Part shown: in pieces, positions 1 through 8,239 of the stretch
How the letters are laid out: every line of letters starts with the position of its first letter
How positions within the stretch are numbered: position 1 is the first letter of the stretch
DNA from: Bacteroides sp. 224
Lineage (GTDB): Bacteria > Bacteroidota > Bacteroidia > Bacteroidales > Bacteroidaceae
Length of the DNA: 64,000 nucleotides
NCBI RefSeq assembly: GCF_010500995.1
Contig: NZ_QVMK01000004.1
Coordinates: 62,001 to 126,000, forward strand
Reading direction: 5' to 3'
Notes under the pieces: generated by a model
Told to the model about the DNA's origin: nothing
Databases searched by the model: none
What the model saw: the letters and a program-made list of their open reading frames with translations, nothing else
Translations under genes and position numbers: made by a program

Positions 1-2
1 TT

Positions 3-1394
3 ATTTGTCCGGGCGACAGGAGTTCTTTGAACTATCTATCTGCACATCCTTCCGTAAAACACATTATCCTGACCGGAGGAACAGATACCGCGTTCAGGCT
101 CTTGGAAAATAGTCCTCATACGCCACTTTCCGCAGAAACGGGAGGAAAGAATGCTATTATTGTGACTGCGGCGGCAGATCAGGATCATGCCATTTTGAAT
201 GTTGTATCTTCTGCATTTAGTAATGCGGGACAAAAGTGTTCTGCCTGTTCTTTGTTATTACTGGATAAAAAGACATATCATGACGAAACTTTTAAATCTA
301 AATTAAAAGATGCTGTTACCAGTATGCATACAGGTAGTGTGTGGGAGAGTGATAATAAGGTAGGCCCTATGATAACCAATGATAATGACAAGCTTCTTTA
401 TGCCATAGATAATTTGGAACCCGGCGAATCTTGGCTTGTGCCTCCTGTTTTTGCCGATGAGAAAAAGTATATACTTAAACCGTGTGTGAAATGGGGAGTG
501 AAGCCGGGCAATTATACCTTTAAAACAGAGTTATTTGCTCCATTGCTTTCTGTGGTTTGCATCAACGATTTGGAAGAAGGTCTTACATTCGCCAACTCTA
601 CCGACTATGGATTAACGTCGGGACTTCAAAGTTTAGATGAAAAAGAAATAGCGCTTTGGAAAGAAAAGATGGAAGCCGGAAACCTTTATATAAACCGGGG
701 TATTACAGGAGCTATTGTTCGCCGACAACCTTTCGGTGGAATGAAACGTTCTGCTTTTGGTGCCGGTATTAAAGCTGGTGGTCCTAATTATGTATCTTGC
801 TTTGTGGAGTTTACAGACCATAAAATAGGTGTAGCTCCCGATGAAGAATACCTGCTTATGGCTCGCCAAAGTTATGCCAAAGCTTGGGAAAATGAGTTTA
901 GTGTAGAAAGAGATGTCAGTCACATTGTAGGAGAATCAAACATTTTCCGTTATTTGCCTCTGAAGTCGATAGCTGTTCGCTTGCAAGATACAGATAGCTT
1001 AACAGATGCTCAATTAATAATGTATGGGGTTGCTAATACGCCAAGCCATGCTGTAATTAGTTTATCTTCTTCCAACCCTTATTTAAAAGAAATCAAGCAA
1101 GAGGCGGAAAGCTATAACATTCCGGTCATTGTACAAGAAGAAGATCTATTTATTTCCGAAATGAATAAGTATGAGCGTATTCGTACTTGCTCATCAGATT
1201 TGTCGGAAGCCATTTATCGGAAAGCGGCTGAATTGGGATTGTATATCGCTACCCATAAGCCGCTATCAGAAGGACGAATTGAACTGCTTCATTACCTGAA
1301 AGAGCAAAGTATATCGTATGAATATCACCGGTATGGGAGTATTATTGAGGAACCCACACATACACCGGCTGCATACGTGTATTCTCATTCTTGA
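3..1394 (+). CDS. putA: L-glutamate gamma-semialdehyde (P5C) dehydrogenase domain, PutA type, 5' truncated by window edge
   Basis: This domain oxidises glutamate semialdehyde/P5C to glutamate with NAD in proline catabolism. The frame is open to the left edge (codons from base 3), so only the C-terminal part is visible. The aldehyde dehydrogenase signature ETGGKNA, holding the general-base Glu, is near visible residue 45. The catalytic Cys is in NAGQKCSA near residue 79. INRGITGAIVRRQPFGGMK and GIKAGGPNYV further on are typical of P5C dehydrogenases. About 170 residues follow the ALDH core, as in bifunctional PutA proteins, but the proline dehydrogenase half would lie outside the window, so bifunctionality is inferred. 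An internal TTG at 27 is not a credible start. The last 53 bases overlap the convergent HU-like gene. Confidence 0.85.
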   Translation: MCPGDRSSLNYLSAHPSVKHIILTGGTDTAFRLLENSPHTPLSAETGGKNAIIVTAAADQDHAILNVVSSAFSNAGQKCSACSLLLLDKKTYHDETFKSKLKDAVTSMHTGSVWESDNKVGPMITNDNDKLLYAIDNLEPGESWLVPPVFADEKKYILKPCVKWGVKPGNYTFKTELFAPLLSVVCINDLEEGLTFANSTDYGLTSGLQSLDEKEIALWKEKMEAGNLYINRGITGAIVRRQPFGGMKRSAFGAGIKAGGPNYVSCFVEFTDHKIGVAPDEEYLLMARQSYAKAWENEFSVERDVSHIVGESNIFRYLPLKSIAVRLQDTDSLTDAQLIMYGVANTPSHAVISLSSSNPYLKEIKQEAESYNIPVIVQEEDLFISEMNKYERIRTCSSDLSEAIYRKAAELGLYIATHKPLSEGRIELLHYLKEQSISYEYHRYGSIIEEPTHTPAAYVYSHS

Positions 1395-1938
1395 TTTTTC
1401 CTTCTTCCTTCAGTCTTTTAATATGTCGGGATGCCGTAATAGTCGTCATCCCGCATAATTCTTGAAAAAGTCTACGTGTTATAAAAGAGTTTTTCTGGAA
1501 AAAAGCCTCTAACTTCTTATCTATTTGTTCGTGAGTTAACTTTACTGAGTGATTTCTAATGCGGGCACGTTCTGTTTGCACATATTTTAGTTTCTTATTT
1601 AGATCTTTATCGGCTCTGAACTTTACCGATTTAAACCATACACTTTGTGCTCTTGTTTTCTTTGGGTCTATTTCGGTAGTAGTTTTAAGTGTCACCTGAA
1701 AATACCCAATACCTTCTATGTGTACTCGATTACTTTCGGCTAACTCATCTGCCAATACTTGGCTTAATTGTACTAATACCCCTTTTACATCTCCTATGGT
1801 TAATGAAGATGCATGTTGTATCCGAGCGGCTAACTCATTGGTGCTGACGGTTTTCAAGGTAACTGTACGTGCGCAGTACTTGCTTTTCCCTTTTTCTGAT
1901 AAATCGGGGATCTCATAAAATTCAAATTCTATTGGCAT
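1342..1938 (-). CDS. HU-like (HU-HIG) DNA-binding protein with C-terminal winged helix
   Basis: A 198-residue protein. Residues 1 to about 130 resemble the divergent histone-like HU family of Bacteroidota: VTLKTVSTNELAARIQHAS, then an HIEGIGYFQVTL arm and PKKTRAQSVWFKSVKFRAD. Residues about 140-198 (LTHEQIDKKLEAFFQKN.. ITASRHIKRLKEEGKI) look like a winged helix, which would give sequence-specific binding in addition to general HU-type binding. The ATG at 1936-1938 is used. The 3' end overlaps the dehydrogenase gene tail to tail by 53 bp. The 420-bp upstream region contains a promoter-like -7 box and four phased palindromes, so autoregulation is a reasonable inference. The target is not known. 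Confidence 0.75.
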   Translation of the reverse strand: MPIEFEFYEIPDLSEKGKSKYCARTVTLKTVSTNELAARIQHASSLTIGDVKGVLVQLSQVLADELAESNRVHIEGIGYFQVTLKTTTEIDPKKTRAQSVWFKSVKFRADKDLNKKLKYVQTERARIRNHSVKLTHEQIDKKLEAFFQKNSFITRRLFQELCGMTTITASRHIKRLKEEGKIKNENTRMQPVYVWVPQ

Positions 1939-2058
1939 ATTCTATTCTTTTGTATTAAGTGTATCAATAATCTAACCACTGTAGTTCTATTGCTAAAGGT
2001 AGCTTATTCTATGTCTAAAACTAGATACTTTCTTTAGTACAGTAAGCTGTTTACTGTC

Positions 2059-2144
2059 TTTATCACAGGCATGATAAATGATTTTCATGTGCATGATGAA
2101 ATTTTATCATCATGGTGATAAATACTTATCATGGTCGTGATAAA
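2059..2144. promoter_or_regulatory. Palindrome array A: four 20-bp operators at exact 22-bp period
   Basis: Units at 2059-2078, 2081-2100, 2103-2122 and 2125-2144 fit TTTATCA-N6-TGATAAA. Units 1 and 3 have perfect 7-bp arms, unit 4 has one mismatch (C for the first T), and unit 2 is degenerate (ATTTTCA..TGATGAA). Centres are 2068.5, 2090.5, 2112.5 and 2134.5, all 22 bp apart with 2-bp gaps. A further palindrome, ACAGTAA-N5-TTACTGT, lies at 2039-2057. The array falls just downstream of the predicted start of transcription of the HU-like gene, where bound repressors would block elongation. Confidence 0.8.
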
Positions 2145-2160
2145 ACAACTAACTACTATA

Positions 2161-2168
2161 CAAAGATA
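2161..2168 (-). promoter_or_regulatory. Bacteroidota -7 box (TATCTTTG) for the HU-like gene
   Basis: The plus-strand CAAAGATA reads TATCTTTG on the minus strand, matching TAnnTTTG. Transcription would start near 2154, giving a leader of about 215 nt that contains array A. No clear TTTG -33 element is seen at the usual distance. Confidence 0.5.
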
Positions 2169-2282
2169 TACAAAAAGGGCTACTTAGAGAAATAAAGAGA
2201 GGTGTTTAAAGGAATGAATAAGGGGAGGGAAAGAACTGTATCCATATAAGTAAGTGCTCAGAATTAATTCATATCTTATCAG

Positions 2283-2324
2283 TCACCCCGATAGGGGTGA
2301 GATGTGCATAACCCCTGTCGGGGT
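2283..2324. repeat. Inverted pair of REP-like hairpins
   Basis: TCACCCC-GATA-GGGGTGA at 2283-2300 is followed by ACCCC-TGTC-GGGGT at 2311-2324. The second, read on the other strand, is CCCCGACAGGGG, nearly the first, so the pair is arranged head to head like a BIME. It sits after the 3' end of the ygiQ gene and may also act as its terminator. No T-tract follows. Confidence 0.65.
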
Positions 2325-2359
2325 AAATGCTTGCTGTTTAATTAATAGATGAATATCTC

Positions 2360-4162
2360 CTAATACAACTTATTAATCAGGTCATTGCGGCCTATACGTC
2401 TTAGTTCAGCGATAATTCTTTTTTTCTCTTCGGGTTTATACCAGAAAAAGAATTGTCGCTGTGCTATTTTCTCGCGTTGTGTTTTGGCACTATACACAGG
2501 TTTTAATGTATATGGGTGAAAACCGGTATACCAAGCTTCGGTAGCTACCGTCATAGGAGTAGGGGTAAAGTCTTGCACCTGTTCCAAATGAAAATCCAAA
2601 CGCTTGGTTATAACTGCCAGTTCTGCCATATCTTCCTCTTTACATCCGGGATGACTGCTTATAAAGTAAGGAATTAACTGTTGCCGTAGATTCTGTTCTC
2701 TATTAATGCGATCAAATTGGCGTTTAAATTCTTCGAATTGTTTAAAAGATGGTTTGCGCATCATTTCCAATACTTGATCGCTGGTATGTTCGGGAGCAAC
2801 TTTTAACCGACCGCTAACATGCTTGATAATCAACTCGCGGGTATACTCGCCTGCTGCCTTATTAATAGCAGAGTTACTACTATTGTGCAACATTAAATCA
2901 TACCTTACGCCACTACCAACAAAACTCTTTTTAATTCCTTGTATGGCATCTACAGAACGGTAAATATCTAATAAAGGACGATGATCGGTGTTCAGATTCG
3001 GACATATTTGGGGATGAATACAAGAAGGTCGTTTGCACTTCCGACATTTATTTTCATCCAAGCCGCTCATTCGATACATATTGGCCGAGGGTCCTCCTAA
3101 ATCGCTTAAATATCCTTTGAAATCGGGTAAGTCCATTACCTTTTTTACTTCATCCAGAATGCTTTTCTTACTACGACTTACAATAAACTTGCCTTGATGG
3201 GCAGAGATGGTGCAAAAAGCGCATCCTCCAAAGCATCCCCGATGTAGATTGATAGAGAACTTAATCATATCATAAGCAGGTATACGCTTATTCTTATATT
3301 TGGGATGCGGCAATCGGGTATAGGGAAGATCAAAAGAACGATCGAGTTCTTCCTCTTTCATAGGAGGGTAGGGAGGATTCACTACAATCGTGCAGTTGTC
3401 TACATCTTGCAATATGCGCGATGCTGCATATTTATTGCTTTCTTCTTCTATGTATTTGAAGTTTACAGCTTGTTTCTTTTTATCCTTCAGGCATTCTTCG
3501 TGCGAGAAAAGTCGGATATCTCCTTCTTTATCTGTAATCTTTGGAGTAGAATAAGCTGTTTGGGGTAAATCGGTAGGAATTTCGTTCTTCTCCTTCATTC
3601 TTTGCGCTAAATCTACAATGGGTTTCTCGCCCATGCCATAGATAAGCAGATCTGCCTTGCTGTCACAAAGAATGCTTTTACGGAGTGCGTCCTGCCAATA
3701 ATCATAATGGCTCAAACGCCTTAGAGAAGCTTCAATACCTCCTAACACGACGGGAACATCCGGATAGAGCTCTTTGAGTATTTGCGTATATACTATGCTG
3801 GGATATTCGGGGCGCATGTCTGGTCGTCCGTCCGGGGTATATGCATCTTCGCTGCGCAAACGTTTGTTAGCAGTGTATTTATTTACCATGCTATCCATGC
3901 AACCGGCACTAATACCAAAAAAAAGTCTGGGTCGCCCCAGTTTCTTAAAATCACGAAGGTCATCCCGCCAGTTTGGCTGAGGAATAATAGCTACTTTCAA
4001 CCCTTCGGCTTCGAGAATGCGACCTATAACAGCCGCGCCAAAAGAGGGATGGTCTACATAAGCGTCTCCACTGAAAAGGATCACATCCAGTTCGTTCCAT
4101 CCTCGCAGTTCTACTTCTTTCTTAGTGGTTGGTAGCCAGTCGGTTAGTCTATATTCTATCAT
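2360..4162 (-). CDS. ygiQ: YgiQ family radical SAM protein
   Basis: About 600 residues, the usual YgiQ length. The N-terminal half is B12-binding-like (LFSGDAYVDHPSFGAAVIGR). The radical-SAM cluster motif CFGGCAFC is near residue 310, and a Cys-rich stretch (CRKCKRPSCIHPQICPNL) follows. The precise reaction of YgiQ proteins is not known to me. The open frame could start at 4201, but the ATG at 4160-4162 (MIEYRLTDWLP) is preferred because it shares an ATGA overlap with the stop of the preceding DUF456 gene, a sign of translational coupling. It is the last gene of a five-gene minus-strand operon. Confidence 0.9.
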   Translation of the reverse strand: MIEYRLTDWLPTTKKEVELRGWNELDVILFSGDAYVDHPSFGAAVIGRILEAEGLKVAIIPQPNWRDDLRDFKKLGRPRLFFGISAGCMDSMVNKYTANKRLRSEDAYTPDGRPDMRPEYPSIVYTQILKELYPDVPVVLGGIEASLRRLSHYDYWQDALRKSILCDSKADLLIYGMGEKPIVDLAQRMKEKNEIPTDLPQTAYSTPKITDKEGDIRLFSHEECLKDKKKQAVNFKYIEEESNKYAASRILQDVDNCTIVVNPPYPPMKEEELDRSFDLPYTRLPHPKYKNKRIPAYDMIKFSINLHRGCFGGCAFCTISAHQGKFIVSRSKKSILDEVKKVMDLPDFKGYLSDLGGPSANMYRMSGLDENKCRKCKRPSCIHPQICPNLNTDHRPLLDIYRSVDAIQGIKKSFVGSGVRYDLMLHNSSNSAINKAAGEYTRELIIKHVSGRLKVAPEHTSDQVLEMMRKPSFKQFEEFKRQFDRINREQNLRQQLIPYFISSHPGCKEEDMAELAVITKRLDFHLEQVQDFTPTPMTVATEAWYTGFHPYTLKPVYSAKTQREKIAQRQFFFWYKPEEKKRIIAELRRIGRNDLINKLY

Positions 4163-4635
4163 ATCAGCGCACTCACAAAGCAATAAATAAACCAACCGCA
4201 AACTATGAACTTAAGAATAGTACCGAATAAAAAACCGAAAAAGGCTCCGGCTCCGGCTTTTAAAGCTTCCTTGGTTTCTTTTCCTCCCAATAGCTCGCCA
4301 ACGAAGGCTCCTGCAAAGGGGCCAACAATTATTCCCCAGGGCGGAAATACAAAGATTCCTGCTATGGTTCCTATCAGGCAACCCCATACTCCCCATTTGG
4401 TGCCTCCCAACTTCTTAGTTCCCAACATAGGAATAAAGTAGTCGACTACTTGCACTATGATGACTATGATTAGCCAAATGATGAGTTGTTTTAACGTAAA
4501 CTGTACTTTATCAGTAATGTGTAAAAGTAATAAGGCTCCATACGCTAAGGGAGGGCCGGGAAGTATGGGCAGTACACAGCCTATTAAACCTAATAACAGG
4601 CAGATGCATCCCAGAATAATTAAGATGATATCCAT
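4159..4635 (-). CDS. DUF456 family membrane protein
   Basis: A 158-residue integral membrane protein with hydrophobic segments at about 2-37, 50-70, 85-120 and 130-157 and Gly-rich loops (GPFAGAFVGELLGG) typical of DUF456, which contains glycine-zipper-like repeats. Function is unknown. It is three bases after the upstream gene and overlaps ygiQ by 4 bp. Confidence 0.8.
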   Translation of the reverse strand: MDIILIILGCICLLLGLIGCVLPILPGPPLAYGALLLLHITDKVQFTLKQLIIWLIIVIIVQVVDYFIPMLGTKKLGGTKWGVWGCLIGTIAGIFVFPPWGIIVGPFAGAFVGELLGGKETKEALKAGAGAFFGFLFGTILKFIVCGWFIYCFVSALI

Positions 4636-4638
4636 TAT

Positions 4639-4986
4639 TTATTTTATTTTTTTAATGATGCTGATGAACTCTTCATCCGTCATCCCAAAATCATGTTCTT
4701 TGTAGTTTATAAAATCTTCTAAATAATCACTTGCAATGCTGTCCATAAGCTCCTTACCGTTTACTGCGGCTTCGTCGAGCATAAAGCGAATCATGCCCTG
4801 ATAGGCTCTGATGGTGTTCAAGCGCTGTTCGGCTCCCGGTACGTTCATCATTTCGCATTGATGTGCATTACGGGCAATTAAGTACACGGTAGTATAAAAC
4901 TTATCTGTACTACCATAGATTTCTTTAATTTGTTTAATAAGAGGTTGGGGCAGTTTCTTTAATCTGTCAATAGTGCTATTATTCAT
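4639..4986 (-). CDS. Conserved hypothetical protein (115 aa)
   Basis: A soluble, mostly helical protein of 115 residues that I do not assign to a named family. It begins MNNSTIDRLKKLPQPL and has no signal peptide or metal motif. It overlaps the upstream TusA-like gene by 8 bp and is followed 3 bp later by the DUF456 gene, so it is cotranslated within the ygiQ operon. Confidence 0.7.
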   Translation of the reverse strand: MNNSTIDRLKKLPQPLIKQIKEIYGSTDKFYTTVYLIARNAHQCEMMNVPGAEQRLNTIRAYQGMIRFMLDEAAVNGKELMDSIASDYLEDFINYKEHDFGMTDEEFISIIKKIK

Positions 4987-5200
4987 GAGAAATTGTGAAT
5001 TGCAGGGTCATTCGATCTTCATCATAGATTTCGCGAAACCCTATATTCTGTTCGGAGAGGTATTCTTTTAAATCTTTGAATACCTCTTTATTATCAGTTA
5101 CTATTTGTATCTTTTCTCCGGCTTTGGCCTTACATATAGCACATACAGCCGGAATTAGCGGACTATATTTTTCTATTCCGCATACATCTATTATCTTCAT
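4979..5200 (-). CDS. Small TusA-fold-like protein lacking the CPxP cysteine
   Basis: A 73-residue protein. Layout (IDVCGIEKYSPLIPAVCAICKAKAGEKIQIVTDN, then a helix and a final strand) resembles TusA/SirA sulfur carriers, where the motif is normally G-x-x-CPxP. Here the position reads CGIEKYSPLI, so the sulfur-carrying Cys-Pro is replaced by Tyr-Ser, although other Cys residues are close by. The family call is an inference from pattern only. It overlaps its upstream neighbour by 4 bp (ATGA) and its downstream one by 8 bp. Confidence 0.5.
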   Translation of the reverse strand: MKIIDVCGIEKYSPLIPAVCAICKAKAGEKIQIVTDNKEVFKDLKEYLSEQNIGFREIYDEDRMTLQFTISHE

Positions 5201-5502
5201 TCTTCTTCTCGTTTGGATAATCTATCCAGGTATAAACGTATAAGCTGTTGTAACCCAAAAGCTTTCATATTATTGTGGTAGATAACGTCGATGCAAAGAT
5301 CAAGAAGCTCTTTGCTATCTTCTACCTGAGCTGCAATGAGCGAACGTATGTTTAGCTTCAATTTATCCAGCACATCTTCATCTACAATACCTGTACTATC
5401 TATCAGATGACGGAATAAGGCATATTTTTCAATAGTGTCTAAGTTGTTGTCTGACACTTCAATAGTACGGGTTCCTTTGGCATTTGCTTGTATTGTATAC
5501 AT
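5197..5502 (-). CDS. Conserved hypothetical protein (101 aa), first gene of the ygiQ operon
   Basis: A 101-residue soluble protein starting MYTIQANAKGTRTIEVSDN; the rest is predicted helical (LDTIEKYALFRHLIDSTG...). I do not recognise the family. It is the promoter-proximal gene of five overlapping minus-strand genes. Its upstream region is the divergent 303-bp gap that carries the MITE-like element. Confidence 0.65.
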   Translation of the reverse strand: MYTIQANAKGTRTIEVSDNNLDTIEKYALFRHLIDSTGIVDEDVLDKLKLNIRSLIAAQVEDSKELLDLCIDVIYHNNMKAFGLQQLIRLYLDRLSKREEE

Positions 5503-5576
5503 GATTTTTTGTTTTTGGTTATGTAAATATACAATAATAAATCAAACAGACTCTAAGTATGCTCCTAAATTTAATG

Positions 5577-5584
5577 TACCTTTG
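5577..5584 (+). promoter_or_regulatory. -7 box (TACCTTTG) pointing toward yjdM
   Basis: A good TAnnTTTG match 8 bp before the left end of the foldback element. Transcription would begin close to the left terminal repeat, so the element would form the leader of the yjdM mRNA. No TTTG is seen 19-20 bp upstream. Confidence 0.45.
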
Positions 5585-5591
5585 CAATCTC

Positions 5592-5776
5592 AGAGCCTGT
5601 TTAAATTTTGCTCGTTCTTTTATTTAGTTCTATTTTTAGGCTGTTTGTTTTCTTTTTAAGGTGATAATAGCGGGCTATTTGAACCGCAAAAAGAGAAGAA
5701 ACAGACAAAAAGAGTACTAAAGAAAAAACGAAAGCATCCTATAATAATTATTCTGTGGAAAATTTAAACAGGCTCT
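5592..5776. mobile_element. MITE-like foldback element with 18-bp perfect terminal inverted repeats
   Basis: AGAGCCTGTTTAAATTTT at 5592-5609 is repeated exactly in inverse at 5759-5776. The 149-bp interior is non-coding and partly self-complementary: the T-rich left half (from about 5613) pairs imperfectly with the A-rich right half (to about 5730), around AATAGC-GG-GCTATT at 5666-5679. No transposase fits inside. I see no convincing target-site duplication. It fills most of the divergent gap and ends 29 bp before the yjdM start. Confidence 0.75.
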
Positions 5777-5805
5777 TATTTTTTTAACGATAAAAGATTA
5801 TACAA

Positions 5806-6144
5806 ATGGAAGAAACACCTAACTGCCCCAAGTGTGGCATGGCGAACACCTATTTTGATGGTGCATTGAATGTATGCCCCGATTGTTTTCATGAATGGGG
5901 AGCCGGTGAGGGAGAAACAGAAAGCGCTGTAGATGAGACACCACGCGACTCTAACGGTGCAGAACTTCAAAATGGCGATTCTGTAACTGTAATAAAGGAT
6001 TTGAATGTAAGAGGTTCATCCTTAGTAATAAAAAGAGGAACGAAAGTAAAAAACATCCGATTAACCGATAACCCGGAAGAGGTAGATTGTAAAATCAATG
6101 GCTCGGGTATTGTTTTGCGGACGGAATTTTTAAGAAAAGGGTGA
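5806..6144 (+). CDS. yjdM: PhnA/YjdM family zinc-ribbon protein
   Basis: A 112-residue cytoplasmic protein. The N-terminal zinc ribbon has CPKC and CPDC pairs, and the C-terminal PhnA domain (ELQNGDSVTVIKDLNVRG...IVLRTEFLRKG) is complete. The family was once called alkylphosphonate utilisation protein PhnA, but its biochemical role is unsettled. It is a single gene, converging on prfH with a 13-bp gap. Confidence 0.9.
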   Translation: MEETPNCPKCGMANTYFDGALNVCPDCFHEWGAGEGETESAVDETPRDSNGAELQNGDSVTVIKDLNVRGSSLVIKRGTKVKNIRLTDNPEEVDCKINGSGIVLRTEFLRKG

Positions 6145-6157
6145 GGGGAGTTCCCCC

Positions 6158-6781
6158 TCACTTTTTCATTACCTCTTGGAATGTTTTTATCGGATTACCG
6201 CGCTCCAGGGTATTATGATTACTCCAATTTTCCTGTACGGTTTCTACAATTCGTCCGATATTCCACTCGGCTAACTTAATTATCAGTCGTTCGGTAGCCA
6301 GCTTTTTGTTTTGCAACTGCGAGCGTTGATCACTGGCCATTACACTGATTCCCGAAGGAAGATGAATGGCTCTTACTGCCGACTCTGTTTTGTTCACATG
6401 CTGCCCACCGGGGCCTGATGCGCGTAATGTTTGATAGCTTATTTCCTTTTCGCTAAAACCATAGTGCTCCGGTTGCTTATAAGCGTTTACTCCTACAAAC
6501 CAATTTTTCCGTTTATGATAGATGCGATAAGGGCTTTGCGCTATCCATTGAACAGAACCTTTCCATTCTTCGGCCAGTGCATCGCATCCTTTTCCGGAAA
6601 GCGATAAAGTAGCCGAAGCGAGTGTACGGTTTATGGGGCCTGCTTCGCGATACAGCACTTCGGTTTCAATCCCTTTTGCTTGTGCCTCCGAAAGAATCTT
6701 TTCCAGCACCAAGGCAACTACGCGGCAACATTCCGCAGGGCCACGACCTGATGTTATTTGAAGATATATTTTATGATTCAT
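6158..6781 (-). CDS. prfH: Peptide chain release factor homologue PrfH
   Basis: A 207-residue release-factor-like protein that keeps the peptidyl-hydrolysis motif GGQ within GPGGQHVNKTESAVR but lacks the codon-recognition domains of RF1/RF2. The family pairs with RtcB ligases: PrfH releases the peptide from ribosomes cut in the 16S decoding centre, and RtcB then reseals the rRNA. Here rtcB lies 6 bp upstream on the same strand, so the two are an operon. Confidence 0.92.
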   Translation of the reverse strand: MNHKIYLQITSGRGPAECCRVVALVLEKILSEAQAKGIETEVLYREAGPINRTLASATLSLSGKGCDALAEEWKGSVQWIAQSPYRIYHKRKNWFVGVNAYKQPEHYGFSEKEISYQTLRASGPGGQHVNKTESAVRAIHLPSGISVMASDQRSQLQNKKLATERLIIKLAEWNIGRIVETVQENWSNHNTLERGNPIKTFQEVMKK

Positions 6782-6787
6782 ACGTTT

Positions 6788-8185
6788 TTATTCTTTATTC
6801 ATTCTTACTATTCTTGGCATAAACTTGCCATGTATATCTACCAGCGATTCTTGTGCCTGCATAATGCGGTCAATCTCTTTATAAGCTAAAGGAGTTTCTT
6901 CCACGCTGCCACCAATAAGCGTAACACCTGCCTGAGATAGCATTTTCTTTAAAGCTGATTGTGTAAACTGCTCCTTTGCTTTTTGTCTCGACATGGCTCT
7001 TCCGGAACCATGTGAAGCAGAATTCAGAGATTCGGTCACTCCTTTACCACATACCAGGTATCCCGGAGTAGCCATACTTCCCGGAATAAATCCCGGTTGA
7101 CCTTTTCCGGCAGGGGTTGCTCCTTTGCGATGTACAATGGCATATTGTCCCGGAGCAATTTCTTCTCTCCATGCAAAGTTGTGATGATTACTAATATTGG
7201 CTATTGGCTTTATTCCCAATGCTTTAGAGAGATTTATACTAATCCTCTCATGGCAAGCGCGGGCAAAGTCACCGGCCAGATTCATGCTCATCCAGTATTC
7301 TTGTCCGGCTTCGCTATCCATTGTTAACCAAGCAAAATGTTGTGCTTCGCGCGGAAGTTTACAGGCTTCTCTTGCTATATCACTATAATGTTTGGCAATA
7401 GCAGCACCCATGCCGCGAGAACCGGAATGAGAGAGTAGGGCGGTATATTTACCTTCGGGCAAATTCAATACATTGTCGGCAAATAATTCCATCTCACCAA
7501 ATTCCACAAAATGATTTCCTCCACCTGAACTACCCAACTGACGAACAACTTTGCCATGCAACATTTTTAATAAAGGAGTTAATTGAAACTCCGAACGATC
7601 CAATATTTCATGCTCTTGGGCAAAAGGCAATGCTCCCGTAATTCCAAAATGAGTATACGCTTTCAATGCTTCTTTTATCTGATAGGCATAGCGTTTCAGA
7701 AAATCCGTATTTGCATCGAAGAGAGTCAAGCTCATTCTGCATCCAATATCAAGTCCTACAGCATACGGAATCACAGCATTGTTCACAGCCAATACACCGC
7801 CTATGGGTAAACCGTATCCGGCGTGGGCGTCGGGCATCAATGCACCTGCCACTGTAACAGGTAAGCGCATGGCCATCTGCATTTGTTGTTTGGCAAGCGA
7901 GTCAATGTATTTGCTTCCATACGTTTTGTAAGGCAATGGTTCATCATGTAGTTCATACACAGTAAATACTTTCTCATTGGAAGAAGGTGCGAAGTGATCA
8001 GCAAGCTTCTGCCAGATTTCGTTGTTTTTATACCTTTCGGGATATTGCAATAAGTCGTTTAAAACAGCTATTATCTGCTCTTTTGTTTCGTGTTTGCAGT
8101 GCTTGTTTATGATATTAATAGCCAGACTCCGAGCTACATTGTTGGTATATCCCAGTTTACTTAATTCTTTAGGTTGTATTCCCAT
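6788..8185 (-). CDS. rtcB: RNA-splicing ligase RtcB (RtcB2-type partner of PrfH)
   Basis: About 465 residues. It joins RNA 2',3'-cyclic phosphate or 3'-phosphate ends to 5'-OH ends using GTP and Mn. Metal and catalytic motifs are intact: LDIGCRM (Asp, Cys), GSSGGGNHFVE (His), SHSGSRG, and VHRKGATPAG with the guanylylated His. The frame is open to 8230, but ATG at 8183-8185 (MGIQPKELSKLGY) fits the family N-terminus better. It is followed by prfH after 6 bp. A 16-bp perfect palindrome lies 55 bp upstream of the chosen start, suggesting specific control. No rtcR or rtcA is nearby. Confidence 0.93.
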   Translation of the reverse strand: MGIQPKELSKLGYTNNVARSLAINIINKHCKHETKEQIIAVLNDLLQYPERYKNNEIWQKLADHFAPSSNEKVFTVYELHDEPLPYKTYGSKYIDSLAKQQMQMAMRLPVTVAGALMPDAHAGYGLPIGGVLAVNNAVIPYAVGLDIGCRMSLTLFDANTDFLKRYAYQIKEALKAYTHFGITGALPFAQEHEILDRSEFQLTPLLKMLHGKVVRQLGSSGGGNHFVEFGEMELFADNVLNLPEGKYTALLSHSGSRGMGAAIAKHYSDIAREACKLPREAQHFAWLTMDSEAGQEYWMSMNLAGDFARACHERISINLSKALGIKPIANISNHHNFAWREEIAPGQYAIVHRKGATPAGKGQPGFIPGSMATPGYLVCGKGVTESLNSASHGSGRAMSRQKAKEQFTQSALKKMLSQAGVTLIGGSVEETPLAYKEIDRIMQAQESLVDIHGKFMPRIVRMNKE

Positions 8186-8239
8186 ATAATATGACAATCC
8201 TTTTCGACATACAGACAGTTGACAAGACACAAGCCATAC

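Noticed and set aside
2360..4201. YgiQ start at 4201
   Set aside because: It would overlap the DUF456 gene by 43 bp; the ATG at 4162 gives a classic 4-bp ATGA overlap and fits the family N-terminus.
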